From: Io17-Chloro-G2 sp965226825
GTDB lineage: Bacteria; Chloroflexota; Dehalococcoidia; Lucifugimonadales; UBA3495
Length of the DNA: 64,000 nucleotides
NCBI GenBank assembly: GCA_965226825.1
Contig: CBDDED010000003.1
Location: forward strand, 1,364,001 to 1,428,000
Direction of reading: 5' to 3'
Position numbers and translations under genes: made by a program. The notes beneath the pieces were generated by a model. It made no database searches and was not told the origin of the DNA. It saw nothing but the letters and a program-made list of their open reading frames with translations. This document shows, in pieces, positions 44,803 to 53,402 of this stretch (positions within the stretch are counted from its first letter, which is position 1; every line of letters begins with the position of its first letter).

Positions 44803-45346
44803 GATTCCCTCCATTTCTTCGGAGTTTTCGGGCACCGCCCAACCCCACGGTCGCAGAGTCGCGCCGCCTGCATCTTTCGGCCCATGATAACTACCACGTC
44901 ACCTATGGGCAATCCCCGGATGTTCGGGGGCGTCCGTACGGCGGTATGGAGCAGCCGGCCGGGTAACCCTCGGCCAAGAACGGACTCCACCTCACGGGTC
45001 CAGGGCCCTTTCACTGTCTCCCGGTATTTTGGCCGCAGAGGGGAGTGAGAGCCATTTCTCTCCGTCGACACGGTTAGAAAAACCGGCGAACTCGAAGCAG
45101 GGCATGCAACGCGCGGGTAAGCACGACTCCTCATCAAAAGGGCTCTGGATTCCCGTTGCGACGAGAATGACGGGGGTGGCGCCCGGCGCGAATACCATGG
45201 AAAATACTGCGGCGAATACCGGGGAGCCGATGCTTTGTTGAAGCCTGCTTAATGAAGTGAGCCGCCACAAGTCCTCCAATTTTGGAATGCGATAGCTCTG
45301 TGGGTCCCCAACAGGGCCACCTGACGTGAAGGTTGGGTAATGGTTT
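44803..45346. other. Intergenic region with one REP-like repeat
   Basis: No supported gene. A REP-like unit lies at 45136-45176 (GGGCTCTGGATTCCCGTTGC and onward). Long minus-strand ORFs here have no family features. Confidence 0.45.
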
Positions 45347-45667
45347 TCATCCCTGCCAGAAGGCGGGAGCGGGATAGCGCCGGGACCAGGGGATGAGGGC
45401 GCGAAGGAGGTCTTCAGGGTCGGGGAGGATGTCTTTGACCCGGCACCTCTCGAGGTATTTGTGGACCGCCATGAAGGATGGGGGCCGGAAGCCGGCGGAG
45501 GCCACCCGTTGGATAAAGGCATGGGGCGGGGTTGGTGGTTGGCCGCTGGCTTGGCCCACCGACGATTCGATGCAGAACTCTTCGGCCAACCGGCGGAGCC
45601 GGACGACGGCAAGTTCCTTGGCCAGGGTTCGTTGGAGGGCGCGGACGCGGGCTTTGAGGGAACGCAT
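45347..45667 (-). CDS. Hypothetical protein, 106 aa
   Basis: A small basic protein: MRSLKARVRALQRTLAKELAV, then RLAEEFCIESSVGQ, then FIQRVASAGFRPPSFMAVHKYLERC. I cannot assign a family or function. GAGGTGA lies at good distance before the ATG. The composition is balanced and the reading frame is intact, supporting a real gene. The N-terminal 35 residues are helical and strongly positively charged. It stands alone, flanked by repeat-rich intergenic DNA. Confidence 0.5.
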   Translation of the reverse strand: MRSLKARVRALQRTLAKELAVVRLRRLAEEFCIESSVGQASGQPPTPPHAFIQRVASAGFRPPSFMAVHKYLERCRVKDILPDPEDLLRALIPWSRRYPAPAFWQG

Positions 45668-46634
45668 AAGACAATCACCTCTTTTACTTTTTGGAGTGTT
45701 GGGCGTTCCAGGGGGCGACTATCTGGATGACGGGCAAGACAGCCCGTTCGCCGTGGGAGAGGTTAGAATTTTCAATACGCCGGACATTTCCGGACAAATC
45801 CGGACATTCTGCCCCGGTGTCGGCCTCGGTATCGGACTCGGTGGATGACGGGTTGCCGATGGGATGGGACCGTTGGGGGTTGGCACGATTTTTGTCATTG
45901 AGCAATTTGTTGCCTCAGTGGCATGGTTAGATTTTGTTTGCGCGCTTCGATAGGCTCCGGGCGACAAGTTTCGGGATGCACGGCGGGAGGTTGTACCGGA
46001 CAGGTGTCATGGTAGGGAGTGGATTCGCGGATTGGGAAGCGGCAAGTGTCAGACTGGGGGCGGAGGGGCGGTTTCAACGCCGAGAGCGCAGAGGGTTTGG
46101 TTCCTGTGAGACGGGGACGCCGCCGAGCAATCGCATTCTCCATCCGAACCCGTTTTCAACGCAGAGTTCACAGAGAATTACGCAGAGGGCAAGGGCCTTT
46201 ATATTCTTCCCCGATATTTTCGTAGCAACGGGAGCCCAGAGCCCTGGTCATGCGCCAGGACGGTTATCCCAACCAAGACGCGCCGGGTGGACAGGCCAAC
46301 GTCCTACCTGGAACGTTCCTGCAGACCCGCATCAGGTTGGATGGGAGAAAGGGCTCTGGATTCCCGCTGCGGCGAGAAAGACGGGGGGTGGGAGTTTTAA
46401 TGCCGGCTGAATGACTCTGAAGGCCGGAGCGAGGGATGCCTGCACGCCGACCTGTCGTATCTTCGTTGCAATAACAGCGTTGGCGCATCGAAACGGCTCT
46501 GGATTGCAGTTGCGGCGACAATGACGGGGGACAATCGAAAGGCCCGGGCGACGGGTCTGTTTCACGTTGACTGGGAAGCGGGCCTGCCTTAAGCTTCCGG
46601 GAAAGGTTCCAATTTCACTCAAGGAAGGGTTGGC
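45668..46634. other. Repeat-rich intergenic region
   Basis: This contains a REP doublet (46216-46387) and a further degenerate REP unit at 46490-46530. No ORF has both a ribosome-binding site and family features. Confidence 0.5.
46216..46387. repeat. REP doublet (BIME/MITE-like), copy 1
   Basis: An inverted, diverged REP unit (46216-46245) and a forward unit (46348-46387, GGGCTCTGGATTCCCGCTGC and onward) bracket a spacer of about 100 bases. The spacer is clearly related to that at 59328-59426 (shared GGACAGG, CCTGGAAC.TTCCTGCAG and CAGGTTGGAT). Confidence 0.7.
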
Positions 46635-47462
46635 ATGAAACAGATCACCGGGAATGTTTTTGTGGAAACCCAGGTTCGGGGCTGCAACTTTGGATACGTA
46701 ACCACCTCTGATGGCATCGTCATGATCGACAGCCCCCAGCTTCCCAGCACGGCCATCCAACTTCAGGCCGAGTTGAAACCCAAAGGCCCCTTGCGGTACA
46801 TCATCAATACCGAACCCCACGGAGACCACTGGACCGGCAACGCCTATTTCGATGCGCCGGTGATAGCTCACGAGGGTGTAAGGTCTCGAATCCTGGATAC
46901 GGATATGGAGCAGCACAAGGCCCGGGTGGGTTCATACGGTCCCGAGGAGCCGGCGCTGCTCGAGGGCTACGCGCCCAATCTTCCGGTGGTCACGTTCAAG
47001 AACGGCATGACGTTGCACGTGGGGGACCACACCTTTGAGATGATCCACATGCCCGGCCACACGCTGCATCAGGCGGCCATCCTGATCAAGGAAGAGGGCG
47101 TGGTTTTCACAAGCGACAACATTTTCCACAAGGTGCAGACGTGGCTACAGGAAGCCAACCCGGACCTGTGGCTGGTCGCCCTGGAATCCCTTCGCCGGCT
47201 GGACGAACAAGTCTTTGTACCGGGCCACGGCGAATTGTGCGACAAGGGGTACCTGGATGAACAGGGCGAATTCATCCAGGAGTGGAAGGACTACGTTAAG
47301 GATGCGATCGACCGAGGCATGACCAAGGACGAGTCGGTGGCCAATCTCACCAAAATGACCGACCGCTATCCAATGGACGTAGGCCAGGACGGCATGTCCC
47401 CGGGTGTAATGAAAATGAACGCCGCCAACTTGTACAACTACCTGACCGGCACAACTACCTAA
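46635..47462 (+). CDS. MBL-fold metallo-hydrolase
   Basis: A 275-aa metallo-beta-lactamase-fold enzyme. The metal site is visible as EPHGDHWTGN (about 60-69), HMPGHT (about 138) and FTSDN (about 158), with a late PGHGELCDKGYL (about 197). The first motif has Pro-His-Gly-Asp-His rather than HxHxDH, as in some MBL subfamilies. Substrates could be thioesters, lactones or sulfur compounds; nothing fixes the choice. AAGGAAG precedes the ATG. It is a single-gene unit with a MITE-like element just after its stop. Confidence 0.85.
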   Translation: MKQITGNVFVETQVRGCNFGYVTTSDGIVMIDSPQLPSTAIQLQAELKPKGPLRYIINTEPHGDHWTGNAYFDAPVIAHEGVRSRILDTDMEQHKARVGSYGPEEPALLEGYAPNLPVVTFKNGMTLHVGDHTFEMIHMPGHTLHQAAILIKEEGVVFTSDNIFHKVQTWLQEANPDLWLVALESLRRLDEQVFVPGHGELCDKGYLDEQGEFIQEWKDYVKDAIDRGMTKDESVANLTKMTDRYPMDVGQDGMSPGVMKMNAANLYNYLTGTTT

Positions 47463-47480
47463 ACGGTATTACTACGTAGA

Positions 47481-47641
47481 CGGAGCCACGGCTTAGAAAC
47501 TATTTCAAAACCAAAATTCGGAGGTCCTTGGGTGGCGGGGCTACGTTGGGGGACTCATCCCCCAAACCCCCGATCCAACTATCTCAAGACGGTATGATGG
47601 CCGCTTCAAGTTTTGAGATAGTTCTTTAGGCCGTGGCTCCG
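47481..47641. mobile_element. 161-bp MITE-like element
   Basis: The two ends are inverted copies: CGGAGCCACGGCTTAG..AACTATTTCAAAAC on the left and the reverse complement of GTTTTGAGATAGTTCTTTAGG..CCGTGGCTCCG on the right (about 31 bp, few mismatches and a short gap). The interior of about 95 bases has no ORF. No target duplication is evident. It fills most of the gap between the MBL and LLM genes. Confidence 0.65.
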
Positions 47642-47741
47642 GAACTCATTACATCCACCGGTTGGGACGGCGTCCCCCGGCCCACACGAGAACCCCCGTG
47701 CCTTCCGGGTTCTCTGCGGTCTCTTCGCTCTCTTTGGTGGA

Positions 47742-48917
47742 TCACCGTAGCTGCGGTTGGTACTCCTTCAGCGCCGGAATGACTTCCTGGGTCATCAGGT
47801 CTATGGAGCGCATGGCAACCTCGTGGCTCATTGGTCCTTCCCGGCCCCACAATACCATGTAGCCAGGATCGACTATGTCCATGACGTGCTTCAGCTTGGC
47901 AATCACCGTGTCGGGATTGCCGGTGACTATCTGGTAGGTTTCCTGGGCTTCCTGGTATTCCAGGCTGGGGCCGCCGGGGGTAACGTAGCGCGCGGACGCC
48001 CTTCTCTGTTGCCGCTGTCCCTGTGTCGCCTGCCGGGTGAGGTATCCGGGAGGCGCCTGCCAATGACGGGGGGCAGTGCCGAATGACGTCCCTTGCTGCC
48101 AGTAGAAGTTTTTGCCCTCCTCGTAGGCCTTTTCGTCGCTATCGGCCACATTAACCCGGATCGCATAACCCCGGTGCTCCGGAGTCGGGGTAAACCCTTC
48201 CTCGGCCGCGATCTTGTCGTAAAGCTGGTAAATCTCTTCTATCAGGTCCAGAGGCGGAGCCAGAGCAACGTAGGGATACTGGTGCCGCGCCGCCCAGGTC
48301 ACCGACTCGGGGCTGGCTACACCGGGAATCCAGATGGGAGGGTGGGGTTTCTGCAGCGGCAAAACCCAGGGGTTGACCACCCGGAAGTTATAGTGTTTGC
48401 CCTCCCAGCGGAAGGGGCCGGGTGTGGTCCAGGCTTTTACGATCAGGTCGTGCGCCTCGTCAAACCTCTCCCGGTTGTAAACCGGGTTGGTGTTGGTCGC
48501 CATGCTCTCCTGGCCGATGCCCCGAACGAACCCGCAAACAACCCGGCCACCCGAGAGCATGTCGATCATTGCTATTTCTTCGGCCACCCGCAGCGGATTT
48601 TCGTGAATGGGCAGCACGTTCCCAAGGAACACTATCTTGCCTTTCTTGGTAGTACGGGAGAGCGCCGAGCCAATGACGTTGACCGAGGGCATCATGCACA
48701 GGGGATTGTTGTGATGCTCGTTGATCATCACACCGTCGAACCCGGATTCGGTGCAGTACTGAAGCTCTTCGAAGTACATCCCATATAGTTCTGAGGCGCG
48801 TTGGGGATCGAACTGCTCGTTGGGAAACATAAGGTTGTTGTAACCCTGTTTGATTGCCCGATCCTGGGAGTAGGCGGTGTACCCCATCTCGGTGAAGAAA
48901 TAGACTTCTTTAAGCAT
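47742..48917 (-). CDS. LLM-class flavin-dependent oxidoreductase, paralogue 1
   Basis: A 391-aa luciferase-like monooxygenase (TIM barrel, uses reduced flavin and O2). Family features are the N-terminal strand MLKEVYFFTEMGYTAY, INEHHNNPLCMMPSVNVIGSAL (about 65-90), AMIDMLSGGRVVCGFVRGIG (about 118-138) and PPIWIPGVASPESV (about 195). The true start is ATG 48917, after GGAGGC; the 16 extra upstream codons are not part of it. It is the most diverged of three tandem paralogues (with 49452 and 50970). The product probably oxidises a small organic substrate; which one is unknown. Confidence 0.88.
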   Translation of the reverse strand: MLKEVYFFTEMGYTAYSQDRAIKQGYNNLMFPNEQFDPQRASELYGMYFEELQYCTESGFDGVMINEHHNNPLCMMPSVNVIGSALSRTTKKGKIVFLGNVLPIHENPLRVAEEIAMIDMLSGGRVVCGFVRGIGQESMATNTNPVYNRERFDEAHDLIVKAWTTPGPFRWEGKHYNFRVVNPWVLPLQKPHPPIWIPGVASPESVTWAARHQYPYVALAPPLDLIEEIYQLYDKIAAEEGFTPTPEHRGYAIRVNVADSDEKAYEEGKNFYWQQGTSFGTAPRHWQAPPGYLTRQATQGQRQQRRASARYVTPGGPSLEYQEAQETYQIVTGNPDTVIAKLKHVMDIVDPGYMVLWGREGPMSHEVAMRSIDLMTQEVIPALKEYQPQLR

Positions 48918-49203
48918 TTCGCCTCCAGGTAGCTGGCGTGTGGTTGACCGTGGGAACCAATCCAAGTATGCGCAAACCCTGCCACGGCGTCAAATTCCCC
49001 AAAGTATCAGGGCGAGCACATCGTAATCGGGCTTGGCTTTAGCAAGGGCCTCAAGACCGGGTTCCCGGCGCCGGTCAACCCTGGATTTGGCCGGGAGTCA
49101 CGTTTGTAGGAGGCGGTCAAGAATCAGGATGAGATTGCCCGGGAGGCGCCGGTCCTGGTGTGAGACGGGGCGCGGTTGGGTTCCCATACCCGCCCTGATG
49201 AGT

Positions 49204-49328
49204 GAAAGGGCTCTGGATTCCCGCTGCGGCGAGAATGACCGGTTGGGGGGCGTCGGGTATTTGTTGGCATAGCCATGTTGCCGCACCAAAAGGGCTCTGG
49301 ATTCCCGCTGCGGCGAGAATGACGGGGG
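49204..49328. repeat. Two tandem-oriented REP-like units
   Basis: Two near-identical units (GGGCTCTGGATTCCCGCTGC, then GGCGAGAATGAC) are 84 bases apart. Each contains the imperfect palindrome ATTCCCGCTGCGGCGAGAAT. Confidence 0.75.
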
Positions 49329-49386
49329 CAATTGAAAGACCCTGCGGTGCCCGCAGGCGCTTACGGCGGGGCCGACAAGCCTGAGA

Positions 49387-49418
49387 CAAAAAGAGACCCC
49401 CGTTGCCAGGGGGTCTCT
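49387..49418 (-). terminator. Intrinsic terminator of LLM paralogue 2
   Basis: On the minus strand AGAGACCCC and GGGGTCTCT form a 9-bp stem followed by TTTTTG, 34 bases past the end of the LLM gene at 49452. Confidence 0.85.
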
Positions 49419-49451
49419 TCACTCACGGATCTTTGAGCCTTTGGCTTGGCT

Positions 49452-50633
49452 CTATCTGGCCCGTTCGGGGACGTATTCCTTCATGGCCGGAATCACTTCC
49501 TGGCCTAGCAGGTCGATGCTTCGCATGGCCGTATCGTGGGACATCTGGCCTTCCCGGCCCCAGATAACCAGCCATGACGGGTCCACAATGTCCACGATTT
49601 TCTTGAGCTTTTCGATCACCGTGGCCGGGCTGCCGGTCACGATTTGAGAGGTTTCCTGGGCTTCTTCGTAACGGGCGTCAGCGCCGGCAGAGGTTACATT
49701 TCTGCGCTCCACGACACGGCGCTGGCCGCGGGCGGTCTGTTTGGCGGCCCTGGTGGAATAGCCCGGAGGCGACATCCAGTGCGGATGGGATATTCCGAAG
49801 GACGTTCCAAGCTGCCAGTAGAAGTGTTTGCCTTCCTCGTAGGCCCGCTCGTCGCTGTCGGACACGTTTACTCGCACGACGTAACCGCGTTTGTCCGCGT
49901 TGGGCTCGTGGCCGGCTTCTTTCGCGGTATTGTCGTACAGTTCGAACACGTCCTCGGCCATGTCAATCGGAGGGGCAAGGGCAATGTACGGATACCCGTG
50001 TTGGGCGGCCCACACGATGGTCTCCGGACTTGCGGTGCCGGGAATCCAGATGGGCGGGTGGGGTTTCTGCAGGGGGAGCATCCAGGGGTTGACCACCCGG
50101 AAGTCGAAGTGCTTGCCCTCCCAGCGGAATGGGCCGGGGGTGGTCCACGTCTTAACGATCAAGTCGTGGGCTTCGTCATAGCGCTCCCGGTTAAAGAGCG
50201 GGCTGGTATTGGTGGCCATACTCTCCAAGCCGCCGCCGCGAACGAATCCGCTGACCAAACGACCACCGGATATAACGTCGATCATGGCCAGTTCCTCGGC
50301 CAAACGCAGGGGGTTTTGGTGTACCGGCAAGATATTGCCCAAGAACACGATTTTGCCCTTCTTGGTCCACTTGGACATCACTGCACCGATGACGTTGATC
50401 GAAGGCATCATGTTCAGCGGGTTGCTGTGATGCTCGTTGAGCTGCACACCGTCAAAACCGCTTTCAGAGGCGTGCTGGAACTCGTCGAAGTACATTCCAT
50501 AGAGCTCGCTGGCTCTCTCAGGGCTGAAGTGCTTGTTGGAGAACAAAAGGTTACTGTATCCCGCTTCCTTAGCCTTGTCCTGGGGATACGCCGTGTACCC
50601 CATCTGGGTGAAGAAATAGACTTCTTTAACCAA
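49452..50633 (-). CDS. LLM-class flavin-dependent oxidoreductase, paralogue 2
   Basis: A 393-aa luciferase-like monooxygenase closely related to the genes on either side: VKEVYFFTQMGYTAYPQDKAKEAG, LNEHHSNPLNMMPSINVIG and WIPGTASPETIVWAAQHGYPYIALAPP. The start is TTG 50633: TGGAGGC lies seven bases upstream and the residues after it align exactly with the ATG start of paralogue 1, so the longer ORF start at 50663 is rejected. It has its own terminator and a 336-base upstream gap, so it is probably transcribed alone. Confidence 0.88.
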   Translation of the reverse strand: MVKEVYFFTQMGYTAYPQDKAKEAGYSNLLFSNKHFSPERASELYGMYFDEFQHASESGFDGVQLNEHHSNPLNMMPSINVIGAVMSKWTKKGKIVFLGNILPVHQNPLRLAEELAMIDVISGGRLVSGFVRGGGLESMATNTSPLFNRERYDEAHDLIVKTWTTPGPFRWEGKHFDFRVVNPWMLPLQKPHPPIWIPGTASPETIVWAAQHGYPYIALAPPIDMAEDVFELYDNTAKEAGHEPNADKRGYVVRVNVSDSDERAYEEGKHFYWQLGTSFGISHPHWMSPPGYSTRAAKQTARGQRRVVERRNVTSAGADARYEEAQETSQIVTGSPATVIEKLKKIVDIVDPSWLVIWGREGQMSHDTAMRSIDLLGQEVIPAMKEYVPERAR

Positions 50634-50864
50634 AACCGGCCTCCAGACCGCCGCATCGGCCAAAATTTTTCAGGTTGGGGCAAGTATAGGCGGTTACCTT
50701 GGCCCAGTCAATTTGAAAATCCATGTCGGTGGACGTTACCAGGGGCAGACCGGCCAGGAAACCACCTGATCTCGTCCAGGAGGATTGTCCTACCGCGCCT
50801 GTGAATTGGACGGACTGCCAGAGGGATATGGCCCTTTGGTAAGGTTTGGCACACTTACCCGGCA

Positions 50865-50899
50865 CCAAAAACAAACGCCCCCTCGATTGAAGGGGCGTT
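50865..50899 (-). terminator. Intrinsic terminator of LLM paralogue 3
   Basis: On the minus strand ACGCCCC pairs with GGGGCGT and is followed by TTGTTTTT, about 70 bases past the end of the gene at 50970. Confidence 0.8.
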
Positions 50900-50969
50900 G
50901 TAACGTCACCGATTGAATTGTCCGAGAAGGGGAGTCAGTCCGAGATTCCCGGACCGGCGGCCGGAGGTT

Positions 50970-52157
50970 TTACCGCGCCCGTTCGGGCACGTACTCCTTA
51001 ATAGCCGGTATTACCTCTTGGCCCAACAGGTCGATGCTACGCATGGCCGCTTTGTGGGACATGTTGCCTTCCCGGCCCCAAAGGACCAGCCAGGCGGGGT
51101 CTACAATGTCGCAAATCTTCTTCAGTTTTTCTATCACCGTGTCGGGGTTGCCGGTGATGATCTGGGTGGTGGCGTGCGCCTCTTCGTAGGCCACATCGGA
51201 GCCGCCGGGCGGGACTGCGCCCCGTCGTTCGGTAGCCATTCGCCGGGCTCGGGCGGTTTGAGCGGCCGCTCGGGTGGAATAACCCGGAGGGGACATGTGG
51301 TGGGGCACGGCGATGCCGAAGGATGAGCCCAACTGCCAGTAAAAATGGCGGCCCTGTTCGTATGACTCCTCGTCGGTATCGGCCACGTTCACCCGGACGA
51401 CGTATCCCCGGTGCTCGGAGGTGGGTTCATAACCCGCCTCCCGGGCGGTGCGGTGATATAGATCGAACACGTCCTCGGCCAGTTCAAGCGGCGGGGCCAG
51501 CGCGATATACGGGTACCCGTGTTCCGCAGCCCAGATCACGGTTTCCGGGCTGGTGGTTCCGGGAATCCAAATCGGCGGATGCGGCTTCTGAAGCGGCAGC
51601 ATCCACGGATTCACGACCCTTAGATTGAAATGCTTTCCTTCCCACCGGAAGGGTCCCGGGGTGGTCCAAGCCTTGACGATGAGGTCGTGGGCTTCGTCGT
51701 ACCGCTCCCGGTTGTGGAGCGGACTGACGTTGTTGGCCAGGCTTTCCATACCGATGCCCCGGACGAAGCCGCTGACCAGGCGTCCGCCGGATATCAGGTC
51801 GATCATGGCCAATTCTTCGGCCAGCCGCACCGGATTCTCGTGAATCGGCAAGATGTTGCCCAGAAACACGATTCTCCCCTTCTTGGTCCACTTTGCCATT
51901 GCCGAGCCGATCACATTGACCGAAGGCATCATGTTCAAGGGGTTGCTGTGGTGTTCGTTGAGTTGGATGCCGTCGAAACCGGGGGTCTCCGACGCATGCT
52001 GAAACTCATCGAAGTACATCCCGTAGAGTTCGTTCGCCCGTTTCGAGTCAAAATGCTCGTTGGAGAACAGCAGGTTACTGTAGCCGGCCTCCTTGGCTTT
52101 GTCCTGGGGGTAAGCCGTGTATCCCATCTGGGTGAAGAAAAAGGCCTCTTTGACCAA
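50970..52157 (-). CDS. LLM-class flavin-dependent oxidoreductase, paralogue 3
   Basis: A 395-aa luciferase-like monooxygenase, the closest relative of paralogue 2 (shared MGYTAYPQDKAKEAGYSNLL, NEHHSNPLNMMPS and WIPGTTSPETVIWAAEHGYP). As there, the start is a TTG (52157) preceded by GGAGGC, and codons from there align with the other two. The three genes arose by tandem duplication; conserved flavin-binding cores and divergent loops around residues 285-330 suggest different substrates. It lies 130 bases from the tmRNA gene, transcribed away from it. Confidence 0.88.
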   Translation of the reverse strand: MVKEAFFFTQMGYTAYPQDKAKEAGYSNLLFSNEHFDSKRANELYGMYFDEFQHASETPGFDGIQLNEHHSNPLNMMPSVNVIGSAMAKWTKKGRIVFLGNILPIHENPVRLAEELAMIDLISGGRLVSGFVRGIGMESLANNVSPLHNRERYDEAHDLIVKAWTTPGPFRWEGKHFNLRVVNPWMLPLQKPHPPIWIPGTTSPETVIWAAEHGYPYIALAPPLELAEDVFDLYHRTAREAGYEPTSEHRGYVVRVNVADTDEESYEQGRHFYWQLGSSFGIAVPHHMSPPGYSTRAAAQTARARRMATERRGAVPPGGSDVAYEEAHATTQIITGNPDTVIEKLKKICDIVDPAWLVLWGREGNMSHKAAMRSIDLLGQEVIPAIKEYVPERAR

Positions 52158-52287
52158 AACAGCCTCCGTAACGGCATCTGGGCCGAATGATATTGGCGCG
52201 GCCTTAGTATATTCACGGAGACCCATCAGGTCAATTTCCGGAGGCCGTTGACCCTAAAAGGCGGGTGTGGGAGAATTAACTATGTAT

Positions 52288-52644
52288 GGGGACGCGTGGC
52301 TTCGACAGGAGCGTTTCGTGTCGGATTGCAAGCCGAGGGTGTCATCGACCTCGTTAATCAGGGTGGCAGCCATTAACTGGCGAACGTGAATTTGCACTAG
52401 CCGCCTAAAAGACGGCTACGTCTGCTCTCCTCTATTCCCGGAGGGGGGGATGCAGGCGCCAAAAGTCCGGGATGCAGGCGCTGCGATGTCGATAATAGGC
52501 GCCTAAAGACAAATCGGCTGGTCAGCGGGGGATTCCGTCGGTGGAAGCCTCTTCTGGCGAGAAACAAACCGCCGAACAAGCTTGTAGTATATCCGCTCAT
52601 GGGGCCTTCTGGACGGGGAGTTCGACTCTCCCCCGTCTCCACCA
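52288..52644 (+). ncRNA. ssrA: Transfer-messenger RNA (tmRNA)
   Basis: The 5' end GGGGACG pairs with CGTCTCC near the 3' end (one G-U), followed by ACCA. The T-arm (GTTCGAC loop) precedes the acceptor. Near the 5' end is GTGGCTTCGACAGG, typical of tmRNA. The tag reading frame at 52379-52408 is GGC-GAA-CGT-GAA-TTT-GCA-CTA-GCC-GCC-TAA, giving GEREFALAA. The RNA frees stalled ribosomes and marks the peptide for proteolysis. The resume codon appears to be Gly rather than Ala. The length of 357 is normal. Confidence 0.93.
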
Positions 52645-52735
52645 TTCCCAGTATCCAATGCGACCGTCGCAGCCTGTGTGGGAAGGCAGGGGTGTGGTAG
52701 GGTTAAACACAAGAAACAGCACCACTGCTCCAGCG

Positions 52736-53113
52736 ATGGTTCACCTGCAAGACGCAGTTTCTAATGCCCTTCAGTCCGGGGCCACTTGGGACGAAATCCT
52801 CATCGTGCTTCAACTTAAAGCCTCCGAATTCGAAACTCCCTCCCAGGATCACATGCCCGGATTCCCTAAAGATGACCCGGGCACAATTTATGACGCCGTG
52901 CCACCAGGCCTGATTGACCTACCTTCGGCAAGAAGGAAGTACAACGTGCCCCGGCGAACGATTCATAGCTGGGTGGAAAAGGGCCATGTGCGTTTGCGTG
53001 GCCGTTTGAAGGGGCCTGCCAAAGGTGGAGGCTACCTGCTCGTCCGGGAGGACGAATTGACAGCTTATCTCACGGCACCAAGAAAAAAGGGGGGCCGTCC
53101 TTCCATAAAGTAA
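52736..53113 (+). CDS. Helix-turn-helix (MerR/excisionase-like) DNA-binding protein
   Basis: A 125-aa protein. The C-terminal 75 residues hold a MerR/excisionase-like wHTH: LPSARRKYNVPRRTIHSWVEKGHVRLRGR, then GGGYLLVREDELTAYL. The N-terminal 50 residues are helical and unassigned. ATG 52736 gives a sensible length; an upstream GTG near 52694 is possible, whereas the longer ORF start lies inside tmRNA. A strong terminator follows. It lies directly downstream of ssrA, a common integration target, so it may be left from an inserted element, although no integrase is next to it. Confidence 0.65.
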   Translation: MVHLQDAVSNALQSGATWDEILIVLQLKASEFETPSQDHMPGFPKDDPGTIYDAVPPGLIDLPSARRKYNVPRRTIHSWVEKGHVRLRGRLKGPAKGGGYLLVREDELTAYLTAPRKKGGRPSIK

Positions 53114-53141
53114 CATCCCCAGTCCTGATGGTATGAAGCAT

Positions 53142-53172
53142 AAGCCCCCGGTCCCTACCGGGGGCTTCTTTG
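53142..53172 (+). terminator. Intrinsic terminator
   Basis: AAGCCCCCGGT pairs with ACCGGGGGCTT around CCCT, followed by CTTTG, 29 bases past the HTH gene. The bases from here to 53402 hold no gene. Confidence 0.85.
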
Positions 53173-53402
53173 TTGGGGTTGGACGTCTATTCTAACTCTC
53201 CCATTGCAAATGTCCTTGGCCTTTCTCAACTCGTTAAGCCTACGGTGCCAGCTTAAAACTCAGAACGAGAAACGTGGCCGAAAAATCCGAGCCGGTCAGT
53301 GAAACCCCTTTTAGGAGATTCCAGCGACTCACCAAACGTATTTTGGCCGTACCAAATTCCACTTGCGACAGACTAAAACAACCTTGGCCCCAAATGTTGC
53401 AA

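Larger units (their letters stand above)
48918..49451. other. Intergenic region with two REP-like units and a terminator
   Basis: Forward REP units lie at 49204-49242 and 49288-49328, followed by the terminator of the next minus-strand gene. No gene is supported. Confidence 0.55.

Noticed and set aside
44992..45678. Long minus-strand ORF of 228 codons
   Set aside because: It runs through a REP-like repeat and overlaps the better supported 106-aa gene in another frame; it has no family features or start signal.
52541..52735. N-terminal extension of the HTH gene into the tmRNA
   Set aside because: The DNA from 52541 to 52644 is tmRNA sequence; a start at 52736 gives a normal protein.
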